A stretch of 64,000 bases of DNA from Cinclus cinclus (lineage: Eukaryota; Chordata; Aves; Passeriformes; Cinclidae): assembly GCF_963662255.1 (NCBI RefSeq), contig NC_085055.1, positions 15,238,704 to 15,302,703 of the forward strand. The letters are read 5' to 3'. The notes under the pieces are model-generated. The model worked only from the letters and a program-made list of their open reading frames with translations. It was not told where the DNA came from and did not search any database. This document shows positions 60,801 through 64,000 of the stretch, one piece after another. Each line of letters opens with the position of its first letter. The first letter of the stretch is position 1. Made by a program: the position numbers and the translations under genes.

Positions 60801-62025
60801 ACTATTGTCTATTTGAAGGGAAAAAGTTAAGTTTCTGTTTTAGCAAAAATGTTTTAGTCTCTTTAACTTTTTTTCTCAGAAGGATTACTCAATTGATTTT
60901 GTTTTGGTAATCAATCTCAACTGCAACCTGTTAAATTCTGAAAATTTTATGAATCTGACTACAGCAGTTACAGATTAGGAATATAAACAAAATATTTGTT
61001 CCTGATTGTACATATGTGGCATTTGCTTTCCATGCAGTAGCATAAGAGGCTCTGAAATGATGTTCTGGGAAAAAAAATTAAATTCCTGTAAACGTTGGGA
61101 GAGAGCGCTCAAAGAATGAATGCTAACAAGAAAAGCACTGGAAAAAGAATTAGGAAAACTTTCAGGAGTTTGAACAAACTGTCTGGGTTTTGAAAGGAAG
61201 GTTTAATGTCACCTCCACATACCTGAAACTGTCACTAAGATAATCTGAACAATGAAGCTGCAGTGAGGCTTTTTGGGGTCCTCTGTGAACTTCAGAAATT
61301 TGAGACATGAAAGCACCTACACTACTGCAGTTGTGTCATCCTGACTTTCTGTTTGATTCTTTTTAAGGCTCTAAAACAGTAGCAGAATCTACAGCAAATA
61401 GTGCCCAGGGAAGCAAAGCAAGGCATTCTGAATGGATCCTGTTACAGTTCCCAGAAAAAAAGAATTACAGGAGAAAACAAGGCCTGTTTAGGGGACAACC
61501 CACTGCACAGAAAACTCTCATACATGGCAAAGTTCTGCTTCCTTCATTCTAGAAACAGGTTTTACCAGATACACAGTAAGAGTAGAATTCCACCAACACA
61601 GTTCAACTGCTTGTCAGAAGTAGGAAATGACACTGGGAGTATCAAGTAGATTTCTTTCCCTAGAAAACAACCTAGCAAGAATGTTACACTGCCCACTGGA
61701 ATAGAAGAGTAATAGTGAAATATATTCTAGCATACTTCATTTAAAAGCTCACAAGACTCAATTTTAATTTTTTGCAACACTCTCATGATTACATTTTGCT
61801 GTAACATCTCAGAGTAGCTGCCACAAGTCAGTTCTCATTTTAAAGTAGTACAAGCAAAAGCCATACACACTAGCATTGGACAGTCTTGCTCATCATATCC
61901 ATCTAAAAACTGAGCTTACCTTAAAGATTTTTCAACTACCTGTGTACGAAAAACTTCTTCTTGGTCCAAGTTTATGGTACAGAAAAAGTCTCTCATTTTG
62001 TTGGGTACTAAGTGTTTGGCATCAT
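24785..62025 (-). CDS. RASA2: RASA2 (GAP1m): Ras GTPase-activating protein 2, coding exons 2-24, 5'-partial
   Basis: RASA2 speeds GTP hydrolysis on Ras and binds membrane phosphoinositides through its PH domain. It is a negative regulator of Ras/MAPK signalling. I joined 23 exons by hand. All introns are GT-AG, all phases agree, and 800 full codons precede the TAA at 24787-24785. Domains, numbered from the first full codon in the window: C2A (1 to about 90), C2B (about 105-235), RasGAP (about 280-530), PH (about 555-655), BTK zinc motif (666-688). Key residues: arginine finger R347 in [15 protein letters not shown] motif 459-461 in [19 protein letters not shown]-terminal Trp 647; zinc ligands H666, C677, C678 and C688 with the same spacing as Btk. 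The human protein is about 850 aa, so about 50 N-terminal residues are missing. The paralogue RASA3 is excluded by the C-terminus, which ends [18 protein letters not shown]. No coding exon appears broken. Confidence 0.98.
25648..25837 (-). CDS. RASA2: RASA2 coding exon 23
   Basis: The acceptor gtttttgtag|aggcttg and donor ggtagtga|gtaagta bound 190 bp, phase 1 to 2. It encodes [20 protein letters not shown] to [11 protein letters not shown], residues 728-790. If the intron is not removed, the frame reads GAG then TAA at once. Confidence 0.96.
26401..26504 (-). CDS. RASA2: RASA2 coding exon 22
   Basis: The acceptor cacctttt-ag|agatgttcc and donor ttggaag|gtactt bound 104 bp, phase 2 to 1. It encodes [20 protein letters not shown] then [15 protein letters not shown], residues 693-727. 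The tandem agag leaves a 2-nt-shifted acceptor that would break the frame. Confidence 0.94.
27235..27443 (-). CDS. RASA2: RASA2 coding exon 21 (PH end and BTK zinc motif)
   Basis: The acceptor cttctacag|atgtttc and donor tgcacggc|gtgagt bound 209 bp, phase 0 to 2. It encodes [20 protein letters not shown] to GCARCT, residues 624-692. W647 ends the PH domain. H666, C677, C678 and C688 form the BTK zinc site with spacing H-x10-CC-x9-C. Its 3' part is unusually GC-rich for this locus. Confidence 0.98.
28316..28398 (-). CDS. RASA2: RASA2 coding exon 20 (PH domain)
   Basis: The acceptor ttttttacag|ataaag bounds 83 bp, phase 1 to 0, encoding [20 protein letters not shown] then ESSFNKKN, residues 596-623. 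The donor aaaaat|gtgggt is weak (GTGGGT), but homology fixes it, since exon 21 begins MFQV. Confidence 0.93.
28664..28770 (-). CDS. RASA2: RASA2 coding exon 19 (PH domain)
   Basis: The acceptor ctttacag|agaaatg and donor cagcaag|gtaaag bound 107 bp, phase 2 to 1. It encodes [20 protein letters not shown] then [16 protein letters not shown], residues 560-595, the first PH strands with the basic phosphoinositide-binding pattern K-x-R-W-F. Confidence 0.97.
29967..30040 (-). CDS. RASA2: RASA2 coding exon 18 (linker)
   Basis: The acceptor tttcctgaag|ttcctgg and donor aaagaagg|gtaaat bound 74 bp, phase 0 to 2. It encodes [20 protein letters not shown] then HLKE, residues 536-559, a flexible link into the PH domain. 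Confidence 0.92.
30514..30591 (-). CDS. RASA2: RASA2 coding exon 17 (RasGAP end)
   Basis: The acceptor ttactttcag|tcaag and donor gttaaaaag|gtacc bound 78 bp, phase 0 to 0. It encodes [20 protein letters not shown] then TESVKK, residues 510-535. Confidence 0.94.
30685..30771 (-). CDS. RASA2: RASA2 coding exon 16 (RasGAP)
   Basis: The acceptor ttgttttag|gatacac and donor accaaactt|gtaagg bound 87 bp, phase 0 to 0. It encodes [20 protein letters not shown] then WGSLTKTKL, residues 481-509. Only 93 bp of intron separate it from exon 17. Confidence 0.94.
31971..32077 (-). CDS. RASA2: RASA2 coding exon 15 (RasGAP FLR motif)
   Basis: The acceptor ctctgcag|atgaccc and donor catcatcca|gtaagt bound 107 bp, phase 1 to 0. 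It encodes [20 protein letters not shown] to FHLRPHHP, residues 445-480. The FLR motif (459-461) supports the finger loop. Confidence 0.97.
33442..33565 (-). CDS. RASA2: RASA2 coding exon 14 (RasGAP)
   Basis: The acceptor aattgcag|gaaaatc and donor attcccaa|gtaagtg bound 124 bp, phase 0 to 1. It encodes [20 protein letters not shown] to RHLAAKRFP, residues 404-444, a helical core of the GAP domain. Confidence 0.96.
34222..34296 (-). CDS. RASA2: RASA2 coding exon 13 (RasGAP)
   Basis: The acceptor tgtttcag|atatgtg and donor attaatatg|gtgagt bound 75 bp, phase 0 to 0. It encodes [20 protein letters not shown] and VEINM, residues 379-403. The exon is skippable in frame. Confidence 0.95.
34740..34854 (-). 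CDS. RASA2: RASA2 coding exon 12 (RasGAP arginine finger)
   Basis: The acceptor tcttacag|agaagc and donor gatgag|gtaggt bound 115 bp, phase 2 to 0. It encodes [20 protein letters not shown] to LKPVIDE, residues 340-378. R347 in IFRGNSL is the arginine finger that completes the Ras active site. Confidence 0.97.
36145..36293 (-). CDS. RASA2: RASA2 coding exon 11 (RasGAP start)
   Basis: The acceptor tctcacag|cctattt and donor gacaccca|gtacgt bound 149 bp, phase 0 to 2. It encodes [20 protein letters not shown] to AELDLKDT, residues 291-339. Confidence 0.95.
37082..37132. repeat. Poly(T) tract flanked by 12-bp direct repeats
   Basis: CTTTTGTTAATT occurs at 37,082-37,093 and again at 37,121-37,132. 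Between them lies 27 nt that is almost pure T. It sits in RASA2 intron 10. Confidence 0.8.
37497..37653 (-). CDS. RASA2: RASA2 coding exon 10 (C2B end / GAP linker)
   Basis: The acceptor gcttacag|gtactta and donor atgttcag|gtactt bound 157 bp, phase 2 to 0. It encodes [20 protein letters not shown] then [10 protein letters not shown] to LLLKSSDVQ, residues 239-290. Confidence 0.96.
39685..39783 (-). CDS. RASA2: RASA2 coding exon 9 (C2B)
   Basis: The acceptor gttttcag|ggtcgac and donor caagcatg|gtgag bound 99 bp, phase 2 to 2. It encodes [20 protein letters not shown] to NDSFQAW, residues 205-238. Confidence 0.95.
40307..40325 (+). repeat. Poly(A) run in RASA2 intron 8
   Basis: An uninterrupted run of 19 A. 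A second run of 16 A lies at 40,997-41,012. No element body was recognised beside either. Confidence 0.85.
41158..41234 (-). CDS. RASA2: RASA2 coding exon 8 (C2B)
   Basis: The acceptor acttgcag|gtaacc and donor gaagtaag|gtatgt bound 77 bp, phase 0 to 2. It encodes [19 protein letters not shown] and IEKLEV, residues 180-204. Confidence 0.95.
42471..42543 (-). CDS. RASA2: RASA2 coding exon 7 (C2B)
   Basis: The acceptor ggaacag|gaatgac and donor ttttgag|gtaac bound 73 bp, phase 2 to 0. It encodes [20 protein letters not shown] to FYFE, residues 155-179, a basic strand typical of C2 lipid-facing loops. Confidence 0.96.
42544..44310 (-). other. RASA2 intron 6
   Basis: A 1.77-kb intron. The 145-codon minus-strand frame at 43,496-43,933 has no recognisable motifs and runs through low-complexity T-rich text, so it is not called a gene. 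Confidence 0.7.
43144..43159 (+). repeat. Short (TTTA)n tract
   Basis: Four units of TTTA/ATTT in RASA2 intron 6. Confidence 0.7.
44311..44394 (-). CDS. RASA2: RASA2 coding exon 6 (C2B)
   Basis: The acceptor ccttgtag|cataaag and donor ccttccag|gtaac bound 84 bp, phase 2 to 2. It encodes [20 protein letters not shown] to SLVGPS, residues 127-154, with the CDPYA C2 signature. Confidence 0.95.
44395..50940 (-). other. RASA2 intron 5 (6.5 kb)
   Basis: The largest complete RASA2 intron here. It is AT-rich, with a slightly richer stretch at about 46,070-46,900 that contains no supported exon. The direct repeat cagggttaaatg appears twice, near 44,993 and 45,011. I see no RNA gene or clear transposon. 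Confidence 0.75.
50941..51017 (-). CDS. RASA2: RASA2 coding exon 5 (C2A-C2B link)
   Basis: The acceptor ttttcag|ggaaaag and donor gtagtaca|gtaagg bound 77 bp, phase 0 to 2. It encodes [19 protein letters not shown] to QQLVV, residues 102-126, the first strands of C2B. Confidence 0.95.
53157..53170 (+). repeat. (TA)7 dinucleotide repeat
   Basis: Seven TA units in RASA2 intron 4, likely polymorphic. Confidence 0.85.
54542..54602 (+). repeat. CR1 3'-tail fragment with terminal microsatellite
   Basis: 'gtagctggactagacgttct', then 'cgaggccccttctaaatga', then accattctattccattctattg matches the sense CR1 3' end, including its ATTCTATG-type terminal repeats. It lies in RASA2 intron 4. Confidence 0.82.
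55478..55572 (-). CDS. RASA2: RASA2 coding exon 4 (C2A end)
   Basis: The acceptor ccctcag|gaaaggtg and donor gttcag|gtaact bound 95 bp, phase 1 to 0. It encodes [19 protein letters not shown] to PVDSNSEVQ, residues 71-101. Confidence 0.96.
56593..56696 (-). CDS. RASA2: RASA2 coding exon 3 (C2A)
   Basis: The acceptor tcttttcag|tccttat and donor cgtatag|gtaagtg bound 104 bp, phase 2 to 1. It encodes [18 protein letters not shown] to VLQKDLRIG, residues 35-70, a C2 beta-strand region. Confidence 0.95.
56697..61919 (-). other. RASA2 intron 2 (5.2 kb)
   Basis: AT-rich with no supported exon. The open frames in it are short and show no recognisable protein features. Confidence 0.75.
61920..62025 (-). 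CDS. RASA2: RASA2 coding exon 2 (C2A start)
   Basis: The acceptor tatttacag|atgatgcc is at 62027-62026 and the donor tctttaag|gtaagc at 61919-61918. It encodes [19 protein letters not shown] followed by [15 protein letters not shown], part of the first C2 domain. The start is uncertain: an in-phase alternative acceptor (cacttag|taccc) would begin the exon at 62007. Confidence 0.9.
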
Positions 62026-64000
62026 CTGTAAATAAAAAAATACTGTAAATATTGGAGGGGGGAAACTTACAAAATAATAGGTACAAGAATTTTATTGTTT
62101 TTGTGCGTTCAAAAAAAGTGCTTTTCCATTCAGCATGCATTTTAATATGAATTTTCAATTTGTAAGCTTCAAGAGGGCAGAGAAGTTGCTACATCCAGCT
62201 TCACATGGAATGAGAGTCGACGGGAAGAGACATGCTCTGACTCATGGACACCACTTCCTGCAGCACCTGCACTTTCCCTTGAAAGGTCTCATCTCTGGCT
62301 TGACCCTGCACAACTTGCTAAATCTAAGACACTCACAGCCTGAGGTCATATGGCATTAGGTCATAACACCAAGACATGATCTGCCTGAGCTGTTGTTCTC
62401 TTGGTATTTTCTCTGCACATACTTTGGCTAAAGGAAGCTGATTAATAAGAACTTGCCCGTCAAATCTTCATTTCATTTTCCACAATGAACGGCAGATTTT
62501 GAGTTGGCTGAGCCTTTGAAAATACATCCCTCATGAGTACTGTTCATTTTTTCCTAACTAGTAGAAGGGGGAAATAATCACCTCCTAATTCAATGCAACA
62601 TGGAAAAGAAGAAAAGGAAGTTTCTAATAAGAAAAGAAAGATTGGCAGCACAATAACACAAAGACTTGCTGGGTATTGAATCGAGGCCATTGTAATTACA
62701 TGCTGGACATATGGCAGATCTCTTAGGAAATTGTTCTCTCTAAGCAATCACAGCTAAAACCAGTTGAAGTCGGAAAGCTCTTCCAAAACCCAAATGCTAC
62801 AGACATCTACATTGATTTATAGCAACACTGTTCTCTAGATTAAACAGTGACTTTCTGCCCAGATGTCCCCTCCCCCTCTGAACATCTGAAGACAGCAAAC
62901 AGACCCTTTCCACCTTTTATTTTGCTAAAAGGAATCACAAGCTTTTCTGATACTCTCTCCCATGAGAGGTTCCTAAACAGAGCAGGTGATGTGTCCCTGT
63001 TCCACTTGGCTGTACAAACCACGGGCAACCAGAATTGCATTAGGTCTTGGCCAGGACCTCTCACAATAGTGTCCATCCTTGCCTGCTGCTGGGAATACCT
63101 CTCCTGATGACATGTAGAATCAACTTTATCTAAACATTATCTATTTTTATAAGATATTAAAAATAGGATGAAAAATGCATCAAAGTATTGAGTTTTAATT
63201 ATTTTTTATGTCTGAATAGCAAAAGACCTTTTAGAAAGCACAATGTGAAACTAGATTTGAAATGTCATACGTGTTTATTTTTAAAAAATGCAGATATGAA
63301 GCACAGTGAGTAAGATTTATTCTCTGTGCTAGTAAGATGTAGAATCAAAGCTCTATTTTCTCTCTCCTCCACACTCTTTGTGTGTTAGATGGTTAATTTA
63401 GGTTAACCTATTACAGTCTTGGAAGCTAAGTGAGTAATGCCCAGCACTAGCAAGGCTGCCCCGACTGTCTCTGAGCAGAGAATGGGACAGTTTAACAGGA
63501 ACACAAACTGAACTTCAATCATGACATTTTCCAGGTCAGGGATATATACACTGATGGAAAGCATGAACAGACACTTAAGGAACTTCCACAGTTAAAACCT
63601 GTGCTCTCAGAAGCATCAACAAGCTTTTCATCAACTTGGGTGCAGGACAGGAGGAAGTATACACATTATTTTTAAACACCACACTTCATGTTGATAGATT
63701 GAGAGACATTAACAGAATCTAGTTATAAGGGCTTTAGACTCTAAAAAGGGACTAAACTCCAAGTTACCCTTAAGTGAGATATTGCAGGAGAACCAAGAAA
63801 AGCATCAGATTACCACTGCCTTAATTTTTTTAAGGAAGAGCTAATTTAATAAAACATACAACATATAAAAAGTAATTCATCAACCTGGACATAATCCCCA
63901 CAGAGCTCCTGATTCCAAAAGTCTGTGATTTATAAACATGAACTGGATGTGTCAGCTGTTCCTGAGAAGAATCTTTATTTTTTTAGTTAATACTTGGCAT
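62026..64000 (-). other. RASA2 intron 1, part inside the window
   Basis: Sequence upstream of RASA2 exon 2. There is no CpG island and no alanine-rich first exon, so the promoter and exon 1 lie beyond the right edge. A possible 5S-like fragment lies at 63,417-63,430. Confidence 0.75.

Overview
The window is nuclear DNA from a bird. CR1 LINE fragments typical of avian genomes sit at about 9-1505, 17891-17932, 21344-21450 and 54542-54602. The coding sequence is split into short exons with GT-AG introns, and the non-coding DNA is AT-rich apart from one sharp CpG island. Nothing in it is prokaryotic, viral or CRISPR-like. I cannot name the species.

Three genes were recognised, all on the minus strand, so they read from right to left: RASA2 - RNF7 - GRK7. 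This is the same order and relative orientation as on human chromosome 3q23. (1) RASA2, a GAP1-family Ras GTPase-activating protein, occupies 24,785-62,025. I traced 23 coding exons (numbered 2-24 here) that join in frame to 800 codons plus a stop. The first coding exon lies beyond the right edge. (2) RNF7 (SAG/RBX2), the RING-H2 subunit of cullin-RING ubiquitin ligases, is complete in three coding exons at 12,145-16,814 (114 aa), with a CpG-island promoter at about 16,250-17,060. (3) GRK7, the cone-opsin kinase, is present as its first two coding exons at 5,892-7,673 (347 aa). The rest of its kinase domain and its C-terminus lie beyond the left edge.

Layout: 1-5,891 is the start of GRK7 intron 2, with a 1.5-kb 5'-truncated CR1. 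5,892-7,673 holds GRK7 exons 2 and 1. 7,674-11,904 is the GRK7 upstream region. 11,905-16,814 is RNF7. 16,815-17,060 is its promoter and 5' flank. 17,060-24,510 is intergenic or possible RASA2 distal 3' UTR. 24,510-64,000 is RASA2, mostly introns.

The genes do different jobs: Ras switch-off at the membrane, neddylation and ubiquitylation by CRL5, and photoreceptor deactivation. Their adjacency reflects conserved vertebrate synteny, not an operon-like system. I see no clearly novel biological system. The most unusual unexplained signal is a GC-rich, 200-bp, plus-strand segment at 20,049-20,248, bounded by near-consensus splice sites, between RNF7 and RASA2. All splice joins were read by eye and checked for phase. 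Homology statements come from memory of the protein families, not from a database search.
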